The notes under the pieces were generated by a model. It was not told the DNA's origin, searched no databases, and was given only the letters and a program-made list of their open reading frames with translations. From the NCBI RefSeq assembly GCF_900094705.1, contig NZ_FMAR01000017.1:1-64000 (forward strand): DNA of 64,000 bases, given 5' to 3'. Origin of the DNA: Chitinophaga costaii (lineage in GTDB: Bacteria; Bacteroidota; Bacteroidia; Chitinophagales; Chitinophagaceae). Below, one piece after another: positions 28,198 to 38,234 of the stretch (position 1 is its first letter; every line of letters begins with the position of its first letter). A program made the position numbers and the translations under genes.

Positions 28198-28214
28198 AGC
28201 ATTCCTGTACACAT

Positions 28215-28261
28215 AAAAAGAAACACCCGTGCTGCTAATAGCGACACGGGTGTTTCTTTTT
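28215..28261. terminator. Strong bidirectional terminator
   Basis: The 17-bp perfect stem spans 28215-28231 and 28245-28261, core ACACCCGTG, with a 13-nt loop. Its outer base pairs are A/T runs and supply a U-tract in both directions. It separates the convergent genes ending at 28197 (+) and 28306 (-). Confidence 0.9.
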
Positions 28262-28305
28262 ATATCCATAAGTATTATAAGAGCGCGTTTGCGTAGCTTA
28301 CCATT

Positions 28306-29793
28306 TTATTCAACGGTAACGGCGGATAAATGATAAAGCGACCGATCCATATTCTTATGCTTGAAAGATACATAAATCAGCCTGTTTCCTCCTTCTGTAG
28401 CAATAAATACAGGAGAAAATGGAACACCTGAATACCTTTTGTGATTAAAAGAAGGTTCCTGAAACTTTTTAGTCATTTTACCATCTGCACTGATGTGTAC
28501 TACTGCCAAACCATCCCTTTTACCGCCGGGTAATACTACGCGTCGAGGTGTAGTATCATCCACATCGGTGTTTTTTAAACAATCTTGATAAAAGATATAA
28601 AAGCCATCGTTATTGTCTGGTAATATAGCCGATCCGGTAAACGCGTGAAAGTTCATTTCCAACTGATTTTTATAAATAGTTTTCACCCAGGCTATTTCAT
28701 TGTTTGCAGTTATTTTAATCATGTACAGATTACCGACACCCACCGTGGCTGGCTCACGTTGCATGCTAAAACTACTACCAATCGGATTAGGCTTAGGTAC
28801 ATAATCAATATGAGTTCCGCCTGATGGTTCCAGCATAATAACAGTGCTGTTATCTTTTAAAGTGTAGTAGTGTAGCAAAGAGGCAGTAACACTGACCTTC
28901 TGTGCAAGTTCCGTTTTCTTTATTTGTGTCACTTTTCTTTGTAAGCCGTCATATACTCCGCTTATTACCGTTGTAAAGTCTGGACTTTTTTCCATTTCAT
29001 AAAACCCCTTAAATTGTACATCATTTTTCACAGCATACCATGCAATATTTTTGAATAAGCCTCCTGGTATGCCTGTTAGATGCCCCGTGCTAACTTTTCC
29101 GGATGCGTTTACCTGTATGATGGTATAATTAAAAGGGTTGAAATCTTTTTTTGTATCCGATCCTTTCACAGCAGCAATGATGTTAAAAATACCATCGTCA
29201 GAAACTATAAACTTTATTTGGTCGATATTCTTATCGGGCTCCTCGTTCGAAGCAACAAATTTAGTGACAATTTTAAATTGCTTATCTATTATAAATCCTT
29301 CATAGGAACTAGGCTCATTTTTATGGGTGGTCTTATATACCACATAGAAATGCGAGGTGTCGGAAGATGGCCCTACCGTCAGACTTGCATCTTCCGCTGT
29401 TGGTTTTACCAGATCCGCTACCAGGCTGGCTGTTCCGTCTTCCACATTTAGTTCATAAACCTGTACCGCATTTTCTCTATTTGAAAAGAATAAGATCAAT
29501 TTATCGCCAATCGTATAACCAGCTATGAACATTTTTCTGGCTGTAGCATCCAGTGGCTTAGAAAAAAGTTGATTTAATTGGTGATCGTATACAGCAACGA
29601 CCGCATTTATCCCAACACTGTAATTTAATGCCCTAATGAAAGAACCATATTTAAGATCCACATATTTCCCGGACGATGTTGTAAAGATTTGATGGACACA
29701 ATCTTTTTCTTTGGCGTCAGATTCAATAAACGTTAATTTCTGAGCACTTGCGCGTAAAGTGATCAGCGAGATCAATAACAATAAATATTTCAT
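28306..29793 (-). CDS. Secreted protein of unknown function, probably beta-propeller
   Basis: This 495-residue protein has a signal peptide (MKYLLLLISLITLRASA). The remainder is strand-rich, with repeated short blades of the type FxIxVSDDGxFNIIAA and MIKITANNEIAWVK, which suggests a beta-propeller. No catalytic motif was recognised. It is the last gene of the minus-strand series running from the ECF sigma factor. A 162-bp gap separates it from the VCBS-repeat gene, so it may have its own promoter. Confidence 0.7.
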   Translation of the reverse strand: MKYLLLLISLITLRASAQKLTFIESDAKEKDCVHQIFTTSSGKYVDLKYGSFIRALNYSVGINAVVAVYDHQLNQLFSKPLDATARKMFIAGYTIGDKLILFFSNRENAVQVYELNVEDGTASLVADLVKPTAEDASLTVGPSSDTSHFYVVYKTTHKNEPSSYEGFIIDKQFKIVTKFVASNEEPDKNIDQIKFIVSDDGIFNIIAAVKGSDTKKDFNPFNYTIIQVNASGKVSTGHLTGIPGGLFKNIAWYAVKNDVQFKGFYEMEKSPDFTTVISGVYDGLQRKVTQIKKTELAQKVSVTASLLHYYTLKDNSTVIMLEPSGGTHIDYVPKPNPIGSSFSMQREPATVGVGNLYMIKITANNEIAWVKTIYKNQLEMNFHAFTGSAILPDNNDGFYIFYQDCLKNTDVDDTTPRRVVLPGGKRDGLAVVHISADGKMTKKFQEPSFNHKRYSGVPFSPVFIATEGGNRLIYVSFKHKNMDRSLYHLSAVTVE

Positions 29794-29955
29794 AGATAGG
29801 ATGATTACGTCATAAATATATAAATAATTTTAATACGATTGGGTTTATTAAATTTATTGTTTTTACATGTATTTAAATCCTATGATATTGAAGATGCAAA
29901 ATGGCAAAGGTCGAAGAAGTACTGCATTTTTCGGTTAAATACTGGAAAGGTTATA

Positions 29956-31194
29956 CTACTTCCCTGGATTTTCATACCAGATAATGCCCAGGCCTCCATT
30001 ACCATTCGCTGAGTTATTATTTTCTTCGGTAGAGATAATATCTGGATCACCGTCTCCATCCAGATCAATATCCGGAATTAAATCATATTTTATTCCATTT
30101 GGGCCGCTTATTTCATTTCTAAGCCATCCCTTATCGTAAACAGATCGGCTGCTTTTTAAATAGACAATGCCTGAATTAGGCGTGTAGGCATGTTCAAAGG
30201 ATAATACGAGTTCCTTTTTTCCATCCCCATCCAGGTCTGCAATAGTGATGCCTTTTGCAGATCCAACCTTCATAGGATAGGAAATCTTATATGTCTTCCA
30301 TTGCAATCCGTCGTCACTCATTTTCCTGATAAAATGAATGCTGTCTTCCAATGTAGCAGCTAGCACATCTGTTCTCTGATCTCCATCTAGATCACCTAAA
30401 TCCATAAAAAATTCGGTATGCGTGGTGTCACCACCGATATTGTGCTTTTGCCAGTGTTCGGCAATATGCTCCTCCCCTGGATTTTCCAGCCACCAACAAC
30501 CTTTTGTATCCCCTTTACGGTCGGAATAAACGATATCCGGTAAACCGTCATTGTTGATATCGTTCGTGAAGATAGACATGACCCATGATACTTTCGCTAG
30601 TGATATCCATTTCCAGTCTGCCAAGTTGCGTGGATTTTTGGGCGACTGAAGCCAGCCAATATAAGGCTGCGGAAATGAATCGTTATCTTTTTTACCACCG
30701 ATGACCAGGTCTATTCCGTTTTTATTGTCCAGCTGAATGGGAACCGCAAACATCCACTGGCAAAGGTTCTTGGTTACCGGAATAGATGCGGTACTCCACA
30801 GTGAGGAATCTGTATAATCCTGACCGGGAGGAGGGGCCCAGTGAATATTGATGCTTAGCGTATGGCCTTCCGAACAGCTGATGACATCCTTAGCCCCATC
30901 ACCATCAAGATCCACAAGAACCGCATCTTCCACGCTAGGCGCCCTGCCTACGGTAACATACTTCCATTTTTCTTTAGACCTGGCAGGACCGGGATTAAAA
31001 TAGATGCGCACCAGGCCACTCTGCTCCCAACCTGTTACGATATCTTTAAAGCCATCGTTGTTGGCATCTGCCAATTTCACCCCATCTGCACCTAAAAGAC
31101 TGTTGTCAATTACATGCATCTTCCACGATTTTTCCTGTGCCTGTGTGCTCAATATCCCGCCACAAAAAATAATAATCAAAAAACGCTTTATCAT
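29956..31194 (-). CDS. Secreted FG-GAP/VCBS-repeat protein
   Basis: This 412-residue exported protein (signal MIKRFLIIIFCGGILSTQA) has about six repeats carrying calcium-binding-like loops, among them DANNDGFKD, DLDGDGAKD, DINNDGLPD, DLDGDQRTD, DLDGDGKKE and DLDGDGDPD. Such repeats build a seven-bladed propeller like that of integrin alpha chains. In Bacteroidota, free-standing forms occur beside polysaccharide enzymes. It lies 21 bp after the LamG/glycosidase-like gene, so the two are likely co-transcribed. No catalytic residues were identified. Confidence 0.85.
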   Translation of the reverse strand: MIKRFLIIIFCGGILSTQAQEKSWKMHVIDNSLLGADGVKLADANNDGFKDIVTGWEQSGLVRIYFNPGPARSKEKWKYVTVGRAPSVEDAVLVDLDGDGAKDVISCSEGHTLSINIHWAPPPGQDYTDSSLWSTASIPVTKNLCQWMFAVPIQLDNKNGIDLVIGGKKDNDSFPQPYIGWLQSPKNPRNLADWKWISLAKVSWVMSIFTNDINNDGLPDIVYSDRKGDTKGCWWLENPGEEHIAEHWQKHNIGGDTTHTEFFMDLGDLDGDQRTDVLAATLEDSIHFIRKMSDDGLQWKTYKISYPMKVGSAKGITIADLDGDGKKELVLSFEHAYTPNSGIVYLKSSRSVYDKGWLRNEISGPNGIKYDLIPDIDLDGDGDPDIISTEENNNSANGNGGLGIIWYENPGK

Positions 31195-31215
31195 TCTCTC
31201 ATTTTAATGAAATAA

Positions 31216-33657
31216 TTATTTGAACTGCATGGCATACAACTTGCTTCCTCTCATGCGGAATATTAATCGAACTGTTTTTCCATTCAATGACTTGAGCGAA
31301 GCCCCCTTTTTTAACCATTCAACGGGCGTTTCAATATAATCCCCGTTAATGTAGATGCAATCATCCAATCCGAAACCTGGCAATGGCCTTCCTTCACCAT
31401 CCAGGATGCCCACCTGCATATATCCTGTTGCGCTTGTATTGACATTTAATAAAAGTCTATCACCCTCAAATGTGAATGGCAATGTTCTAATACAGGAGTT
31501 TTCATCATAAGATGCGTCCAGTGACACAAACCCGTCAAGACGCTGCACTACGCGGTAGACGGCTGTTTTAGCTTTATCAAGCTTTAAATAACCGGAATGA
31601 TATGCCTCTGTGCCATAAAAATATTGCCAGATCTCATTTCCACGGCGAATCAGCCCCTGAGCCATATAAATCTGCTGAACCGGCCATCCGTCATGTGTGC
31701 CAGGCGCGAGATAAACCGGCCTCGGATACCTTTTCCACTCATAACCATTACGGCTAATCGCCAACTGTGTTTCAATAGGACCTGAGCCCCTGTCACGGTC
31801 AGGGGTGGATAAAGCATTACGACCATTTACCGGGGATTCATAATGAAAATACACACAGGGAAAAGCCAGATAGGTATCGGGAGCCCAAGGATATTTGATA
31901 GCTTTGGGAACATAGATATCCACATTATCTGGATCGTTTGCAGCAGGCGTAAATACCCAGGGAAATTCCTTTCCGAAACCTCCCGGTGTTAAGGGGCCAT
32001 TATCAAGATACCAGGGAATTAGCCGATGAACTTTGGAGGTATCCGTTGAGGAAAGCAGATCATGTAAAGACAAAGGTTTATACGGCCAGGGACCAGCCAG
32101 TTTTTCAGTAGCTGTCAACACATAATTTCTTTGGGTATTACCTTCTTTATCCCGGCCAAAATCTGTTCTATGGTAAGAGAGGTACAACTGTTGCTGGTCA
32201 TCGTAAAAAATATTGCTCTGTGAACCGGACCTGAACGGCAATACCGGCTGTTTAAGTCTTTTAAACCTCCATCCATCATTTGAAACATACAGATAAATGC
32301 CCCGTCGATGAAAATCGCTTAGGAATTTCCATTTTTGTTCTGGCGGAGCATTGGGATCAATGAATACCATTCCCATACCCGTTTCCTCCGCCACTACAAT
32401 ATTTTTATGTCCATGGAAAGGGGTGTCTATAAGATCAGGCTCGGTAAAATGCAAACCGTCTGCAGATGTTTGCACCGCAAGGTTATCATCATTAACGCCG
32501 TAATAAATCCGGATAAGCCCCTTCTCATCCTCCAGCACATTTAAATGTTTTCTGAAAATGCCTTTTACTTCAATAACTTTAGTTGCCTGCAAAGGAGGGT
32601 TTACCTGAAATGAAATTTTTCCCCATGAAGTGTCAATAATCGAGCTGTCCAAAAACAGAAATTTACGGTTGCCCAGCTTCAGAGTATCATGCCTGGAACC
32701 TTTGGGAGGAAACAATAGTGGAGGTCCCAGTACTTTTTCCGGCAAAGCAGCAGCTGTTGAAGAAGGTTGAATAAAACTTACTATTGGCGGCTTGAAGTTA
32801 CTACTGTACAAAAAGCCCTCGCTAAACCGGAGCTCATCAATGGCACTCAGCAATGGCTCCTGCCAGTGCCCGTTACGCCCAATACTGAAATAGGCTTCTT
32901 CACCCAAAGGCAAGGAAACAATATTTGCATCAGGACGATTGCCTTGCAACCGTCCGTCAATATACCAAGAAAGCGTCTTGCTTTTATGTTGGAAAAGCAA
33001 AACAAAATGATGCCAGTCTCCATTTAATTGTCGCTTAAATCCGGATGTTCTCGACATCGGTAACAGATAAGCAATTCCGTTATTTAAAAACCTGAACCCT
33101 TCACGGCCTTTAAAAGATAACTTGGTAATGCGGTCATTCTCACCTCTCGGACCAGTGCCTATCTCAAAAATGACCTGTTCCGACTGTTGCAGAAAATTAG
33201 GTTTAAGCCAGCATTCAACCGTCCAGTCAAAATTGCCCAGGTTTAATTTTGTCTGCGTTGGGTTCACAAAGCCTACTTCCTTGCGAAGATGGTTTTCACC
33301 TGCACTCATTAATGCTCCGAAATTTGCATTCATCCAAGACATGGGTGGTTCGTGCCGGTCGGCGGGCGTTTTAAGTTGCGAAAGACCAAAAAGCACTTCG
33401 CCTTGAGGATAGGAAATATGTTCCTGCTCCCTGGCAGTAAAGGCATTTCCAAAGCGTCCTCCCGGAACAATAGACCCGCCCTTCCCCAGCACAAGCGGAT
33501 AATCGTTGCTCGACAGATCCGGTATAACGGTGCTTGGATAAGAACCCGCTACATCATCAAAACCCCATAAGGCGATAGTCTGTGCCCTGATCCCTTTCGC
33601 TGCCGCCAGCAGAAAGAAACAGCAATAACAATATTTCAGCAAAGCAGTTTGTTTCAT
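31216..33657 (-). CDS. Secreted LamG-domain protein with glycosidase-like five-bladed propeller
   Basis: This 813-residue protein has a signal peptide ending near KGIRA. Residues ~130-290 form a LamG/concanavalin-like domain (NLGNFDWTVECWLKPNF, SWYIDGRLQGN, FSIGRNGHW, IDELRFSEG). Residues ~330-760 read like a GH43/GH32-type five-bladed propeller used on sugars (KGIFRKHLNVLEDEKGLIRIYYG, SADGLHFTEPDL, SNDGWRFKRL, QLAISRNGYEWKRY). The family number cannot be fixed from sequence alone. It follows the STN-domain TonB receptor on the same strand (215-bp gap) and probably works on the compound that receptor imports. Confidence 0.82.
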   Translation of the reverse strand: MKQTALLKYCYCCFFLLAAAKGIRAQTIALWGFDDVAGSYPSTVIPDLSSNDYPLVLGKGGSIVPGGRFGNAFTAREQEHISYPQGEVLFGLSQLKTPADRHEPPMSWMNANFGALMSAGENHLRKEVGFVNPTQTKLNLGNFDWTVECWLKPNFLQQSEQVIFEIGTGPRGENDRITKLSFKGREGFRFLNNGIAYLLPMSRTSGFKRQLNGDWHHFVLLFQHKSKTLSWYIDGRLQGNRPDANIVSLPLGEEAYFSIGRNGHWQEPLLSAIDELRFSEGFLYSSNFKPPIVSFIQPSSTAAALPEKVLGPPLLFPPKGSRHDTLKLGNRKFLFLDSSIIDTSWGKISFQVNPPLQATKVIEVKGIFRKHLNVLEDEKGLIRIYYGVNDDNLAVQTSADGLHFTEPDLIDTPFHGHKNIVVAEETGMGMVFIDPNAPPEQKWKFLSDFHRRGIYLYVSNDGWRFKRLKQPVLPFRSGSQSNIFYDDQQQLYLSYHRTDFGRDKEGNTQRNYVLTATEKLAGPWPYKPLSLHDLLSSTDTSKVHRLIPWYLDNGPLTPGGFGKEFPWVFTPAANDPDNVDIYVPKAIKYPWAPDTYLAFPCVYFHYESPVNGRNALSTPDRDRGSGPIETQLAISRNGYEWKRYPRPVYLAPGTHDGWPVQQIYMAQGLIRRGNEIWQYFYGTEAYHSGYLKLDKAKTAVYRVVQRLDGFVSLDASYDENSCIRTLPFTFEGDRLLLNVNTSATGYMQVGILDGEGRPLPGFGLDDCIYINGDYIETPVEWLKKGASLKSLNGKTVRLIFRMRGSKLYAMQFK

Positions 33658-33872
33658 CCGGTGATATTTGTCTTTTTAAATTATCTCGTTTATAAGTTCC
33701 TAAGAATACGCTTCGCAGCTTGTTTAATAACCTGTCCTGCATTAACATTATTCGTTTCACATTCTCCTTGCAGCAGCGATCATGTATGACCCGCAAATCC
33801 CCTGTGTGATATAGAATTTATGATGCCCGTTTTCTATCATAATTCAAAAAAGCAGGCAGATATATTGAATGA

Positions 33873-36800
33873 TCAGAGTCTCCACCTGATGCCAGCATTT
33901 GCCCACCAGGAAAAAGCTTCATGCACATAAGGCCTATCCCTGATACCGTAATATTCCAGATGAGGGGCGCTGCTGAAGTTATTGATATTGGCAAAGATCT
34001 CAAACCCATTAAACAGCTTGTAGCTGGCTGCAAGATCCCATTTACCGTAATGATCCGTCCACCTGTCCCTGTCTATAGATTCGCCTACCTCCTTTATAAA
34101 AGCGCCGCTATAATTCCATGAAACCCTTCCAGAAACCTTTCCCTTTTCATATATCAATGCCAGATTAGCGGCATCAGAAGCCTGACCAGGAAGATGGCCC
34201 CCGCTTCTTCCATATAATAAATTAACATCCGTGGCCTTTGTATGCGTGTAATTTGCAAAAATGCCGAAGCCCTTTAAAAATCCGGGTAAAAAAGAAAACT
34301 GCTGTTCCCAGTTTACTTCGAATCCGAGCAACTTCGCATTGCCTCCGTTTACGGGTTCCGTTACCTCATACCCATCATAGTTACCTCCCGTTTGAGTATA
34401 AATCCGGTTATATATAATGTGATGGAGATCCTTGTAAAAAAAACCTCCTGACAAAATACCAATCCCAGAGAAATAATGTTCTGCCAGAACATCCAGGTTT
34501 AAAGCGGTAGTCGCATTAAGCGAAGAATTGCCCTTACTGATCTCCAGTGAGGAATTATCTACAATAAAATAGGGAACCAGGTCGGCATAATTGGGTCTGG
34601 CGATACCGGAAGTAAATGCCAGCCGCACATTGGTGTTGTTCTTAATGGTGTATTTTAATTGAAGGTTAGGGAATAATTTATTATAGCCTTTTCTATTGTT
34701 TATCGCACTGTCGCTCACAAAATTTCCGTTCTCATCCAACTTCAACAGGTTACCCTGATAGTCGTTTCGGGTATATTCATTCCTGAATCCGGCGAGGATC
34801 GTGAGATGGCTGATATCATACCTGGTCATTAAATAAGACCCATAGATCTTCTCCTGCGCTTTATACGTATTCCCTAAAGATTCCGCATAATTTTCTTCTT
34901 CTACAAGGTCGCCGCCGCCCCGTTGTTGATACATAAAATTTCTGACCTGGTTTGCATCGATCAGTGGGCCGAAATTATACCCGTCCAAAAAATCGGAGCT
35001 CTTGCTGTTAGTAAAATCAGTCAACAAAATATCTTGCGATCCTTTCCAGGTATATTTATAACGTGGATCATTTCTTTTCAGCTCACTGAACCTGTAACTG
35101 CCACCCAATTTTATAAATCCGGCAGATTTAAACAAGCTATAAGGGATGGAAAGGTTAAATAGCCCTACTCCTTCTTTATCGGAAGCATGCTCCGTGCGCC
35201 AGTCTATATTGGCCAGGGAAAAATTAGCCGGATTTCTTTCATATCCATCCTCCAGGTTGGTGATCTTATATTTCGGGCTGCGCAGGTTGGAAAAATCAAT
35301 GCTCAGATTTGCTTTCTGATCCATATCAAATTCAGGCTGTATCTGTCCTTCAGGAGCGTTTTTATGATGCGAACCGTAACTATAATTGAATTTATAATCC
35401 AGCTTAACCTTATGGAAAGTATGAACACCGCCGGCGTTTAAAGTAGAAATAAGTTCGTTTTCCACACGGGCCTGTAAATCGCGGATAATGGCAGCTTTGG
35501 TTACTGTACTATCATCCACATATTTTCCTTTATTGAGTTTGATGGTGACATCGCTCCGGCTCTGGTCTTCTCTACGTTTATTGAATGTACCCCCTATATA
35601 AAATCTATTATTCTCATTCAACTTATATTCCAGATTCAGATCACCACCGTAATAGGTACGTTTTATAATATAGTTATTAGCTACAATCTGCGTAAGGGCC
35701 AATGGAATAGAGTGTCCATCTATAGCGGTTCTATCATCCCATCTGTATTCAAATGATTGGGTGGTAGGCTGTGATTCCTGGACATTTGCACCGAAAGTAA
35801 GTCCGAAGTGCTGCTTTTTCCCTAACCGTGTTGAATAAGTAAAAGATCCCTGGTAAACGGGTTTTTGAGAAAAATGGTTATAGCCGCTTCCGAGCACCAA
35901 GTTCAGATTGTTTTTCTTATTATAATCGAAAGCACTTCTGGTTACCAGATTAACAGTACCGCCTATCGCATTGCCATCCAGGTCGGGCGTAGGCGTTTTG
36001 GAAACCTCTATTGAAGATAGCTGGGTGGCGGAAACGTAGTCCAGGCCAGTATAGCGGGATCCTTGTTCCGGTGTAGCTACACGGGATCCGTTTATGGAAA
36101 CCGTTGTAAACCTGGCATCGGTTCCTCTTATATATACATAGCGGCCTTCACCAAACGTCCGGGAAACATACACCCCCGGAACACGTTGTAGCGCATCTAC
36201 TGCGCTTCTGTCCGGGAATTTCTGCATTTGCTCTTCCGAAACCACGTTGATAATATTAATAGCATTCTTTTGCTTATTGAGTGCTTTCGCCTGACCTGAC
36301 CGCTGGGTATTTACTACCACATCTTTAAGAAAGTAGGAAGATGGAGCCAAAGTAATGGTTAAGTAAACTTCATTTTTATCCAGTTGTACTGCTACGGAAT
36401 AACTGGCATATCCTATATTCGTTACCGTTATAGTATAAGTACCATATTCAAGATTGGCAATCCGGAAATGGCCTTCCCGGTCGGTTGCGGAGGGAGTAGT
36501 CTTACCTTGTCTGTCAGATATTAACAAACTGGCTCCCGGCAGATATTCTCCGGAACTAGCATCTTTCACAATGCCGAAAAGCGTACCTCTCTGATATTCC
36601 TCACTTTGTTTCAACAACTCTTTTTTGTATTTAATAACAATAGCGTTATCCATTTGTGTATAAGTAAACTTTTGGGGAGACACCACGGTGGTTAGGACTT
36701 TAGACAGGGGTTCCTGTTCTGCATTAACACTGACTATCTGGCTAAGGGCCTTCCCGCTTCCGCCAAAAACAATCTTTATTCCTGTGCTCGCAGAAATCTG

Positions 36801-36959
36801 GGATATTGCCTCTGACAGGGGTACATTGTTCAGGTGAATAGTTACTTGCTGCTTTAGGTTGATCGCCTGTGCTCTTCCCAAATGCGGAGCACTAATAAAC
36901 GTCAGTAATAAGATTGGAAATAAAATATTGCGCCGGAAAATAAGGCATGGAAAATCCAT
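33873..36959 (-). CDS. STN-domain TonB-dependent receptor (signal-transducing)
   Basis: From ATG 36959 the product has 1028 residues. Order: signal peptide; secretin/TonB N-terminal STN domain (~30-105, INLKQQVTIHLNNVPLSEAI); carboxypeptidase-regulatory-like domain (~120-205); plug (GRYVYIRGTDARFTTVSINGSR); long beta-barrel. The STN domain is the part that contacts a FecR-type anti-sigma factor, and FecR and ECF sigma genes lie directly upstream, giving a complete trans-envelope signalling set. There is no SusD partner. The nearby LamG/propeller gene suggests a carbohydrate ligand rather than iron, though this is an inference. The upstream ATG 37031 would place 24 residues before the signal peptide. 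Confidence 0.92.
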   Translation of the reverse strand: MDFPCLIFRRNILFPILLLTFISAPHLGRAQAINLKQQVTIHLNNVPLSEAISQISASTGIKIVFGGSGKALSQIVSVNAEQEPLSKVLTTVVSPQKFTYTQMDNAIVIKYKKELLKQSEEYQRGTLFGIVKDASSGEYLPGASLLISDRQGKTTPSATDREGHFRIANLEYGTYTITVTNIGYASYSVAVQLDKNEVYLTITLAPSSYFLKDVVVNTQRSGQAKALNKQKNAINIINVVSEEQMQKFPDRSAVDALQRVPGVYVSRTFGEGRYVYIRGTDARFTTVSINGSRVATPEQGSRYTGLDYVSATQLSSIEVSKTPTPDLDGNAIGGTVNLVTRSAFDYNKKNNLNLVLGSGYNHFSQKPVYQGSFTYSTRLGKKQHFGLTFGANVQESQPTTQSFEYRWDDRTAIDGHSIPLALTQIVANNYIIKRTYYGGDLNLEYKLNENNRFYIGGTFNKRREDQSRSDVTIKLNKGKYVDDSTVTKAAIIRDLQARVENELISTLNAGGVHTFHKVKLDYKFNYSYGSHHKNAPEGQIQPEFDMDQKANLSIDFSNLRSPKYKITNLEDGYERNPANFSLANIDWRTEHASDKEGVGLFNLSIPYSLFKSAGFIKLGGSYRFSELKRNDPRYKYTWKGSQDILLTDFTNSKSSDFLDGYNFGPLIDANQVRNFMYQQRGGGDLVEEENYAESLGNTYKAQEKIYGSYLMTRYDISHLTILAGFRNEYTRNDYQGNLLKLDENGNFVSDSAINNRKGYNKLFPNLQLKYTIKNNTNVRLAFTSGIARPNYADLVPYFIVDNSSLEISKGNSSLNATTALNLDVLAEHYFSGIGILSGGFFYKDLHHIIYNRIYTQTGGNYDGYEVTEPVNGGNAKLLGFEVNWEQQFSFLPGFLKGFGIFANYTHTKATDVNLLYGRSGGHLPGQASDAANLALIYEKGKVSGRVSWNYSGAFIKEVGESIDRDRWTDHYGKWDLAASYKLFNGFEIFANINNFSSAPHLEYYGIRDRPYVHEAFSWWANAGIRWRL

Positions 36960-37210
36960 ATTCGGAATGATTAGGTTTGTATACATAAATGATCCTTTAA
37001 AGGGCATATCTATATTGGCAACATAACACACAGAAACATCTCTGTTCTGTTTAATGTATAATTGATTCCCTTGTCAGAAAAGGAGGATTGTCTATAGTTG
37101 GATTATGTTATAAATTATTTCTCAAACCCACAGTATAAACACAGCCAACAACGTTCTCCATTGAGCTGTCTCATTTCAATATATTTAGGTATAAATGCTC
37201 AGGTGGTTAA

Positions 37211-38173
37211 TTACCGACAGGTTCCGCCCCTTATTTCAAATGTATTTTCGTTATGTCTTAAAAGTTGACCATTTAAACTTTCTGCGATAAGCTTGAGCGA
37301 TTGTTCAATACTCGTTTCGCCTAAACAGGCATATACATGGCAGGTTGAAATCTTTGAAGGAATAATCAACTGTATCTGATAATAGCGTTGCAGTTGCGCA
37401 ACTAGGTCATGCATGGCAATATCTTTATAATCAAATGACAGCGAATGCCAATCCGGGTCATGCGGAAGCAATACCTTTTTCTTCTGCAGCAATGCTGATT
37501 TTCTTAGATAAAAAACTGATTCATTATGATTGGCGCTTATCTTTTGATCCCCATCGGAAACATAAACGCTGCCTTCCATCACATCAATTCTTATCTGCTC
37601 TGCCTTTTTGTATGCATAAACATTAAAGCGCGTGCCCACATCTACAGTAGAAAGCCGGCCAGTAATAACGGCAAAGGGAACACGGTCATTATGTTTCACT
37701 TCAAAAGTAGCTTCCCCCTCTAGCAGAACTTCCCGTCTATTTATTTGGGGATTTGATCTGTACTGAATATGGGAGGATTCGTTCAGCCAAACAAAAGAAG
37801 AGTCAGGGAGCATGATCGATTTTTTCTCCTTTTCCAATGTCCGGATATCTACAGCATAGATTGGTTTTTCCCTTGCACCCCTAAAATACCGGGCACATAA
37901 AATAATACCTGTTAAGAAGAACAGCACGGCAATAACCCTGGGCAATACCACAGGGATTTTCCGCTGCACCGGTTTTCCGGAATTCATAATCAGGTCCAGC
38001 CTTTCTTTTATTAGGATGTCATCGGCCGTAGTATAATAGCTCTCAAAAGCATTCTCTACTCCTGCATCAGAAAAATTTTCCGAAATAAACCTGTTGAGCA
38101 AAGCAATTTCCTTTGCTGTGGCTTCTCCCCTACCGATCTTTTCAAGTATAGCCTTAATATTTTGAGGTAGCAT
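37211..38173 (-). CDS. FecR-family anti-sigma factor
   Basis: This protein has 320 residues from ATG 38173. The N-terminal cytoplasmic part (~1-85) would hold the sigma factor. A single membrane helix follows (IAVLFFLTGIILCARYF). The periplasmic FecR domain (~110-230) includes SSFVWLNESSHIQY, EVLLEGEATFEV and VDVGTRFNVYAY, and the C-terminal ~70 residues form the STN-like receptor-contact region. An ATG at 38260 would overlap the sigma gene and add residues unlike the family. It is expected to release the neighbouring sigma factor when the STN receptor is loaded. Confidence 0.93.
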   Translation of the reverse strand: MLPQNIKAILEKIGRGEATAKEIALLNRFISENFSDAGVENAFESYYTTADDILIKERLDLIMNSGKPVQRKIPVVLPRVIAVLFFLTGIILCARYFRGAREKPIYAVDIRTLEKEKKSIMLPDSSFVWLNESSHIQYRSNPQINRREVLLEGEATFEVKHNDRVPFAVITGRLSTVDVGTRFNVYAYKKAEQIRIDVMEGSVYVSDGDQKISANHNESVFYLRKSALLQKKKVLLPHDPDWHSLSFDYKDIAMHDLVAQLQRYYQIQLIIPSKISTCHVYACLGETSIEQSLKLIAESLNGQLLRHNENTFEIRGGTCR

Positions 38174-38234
38174 GCCCATAAAAATCATTCTACTTCTCAT
38201 AAGGCAAAGAAACAGGTCAAAACCCCTAAAAGCA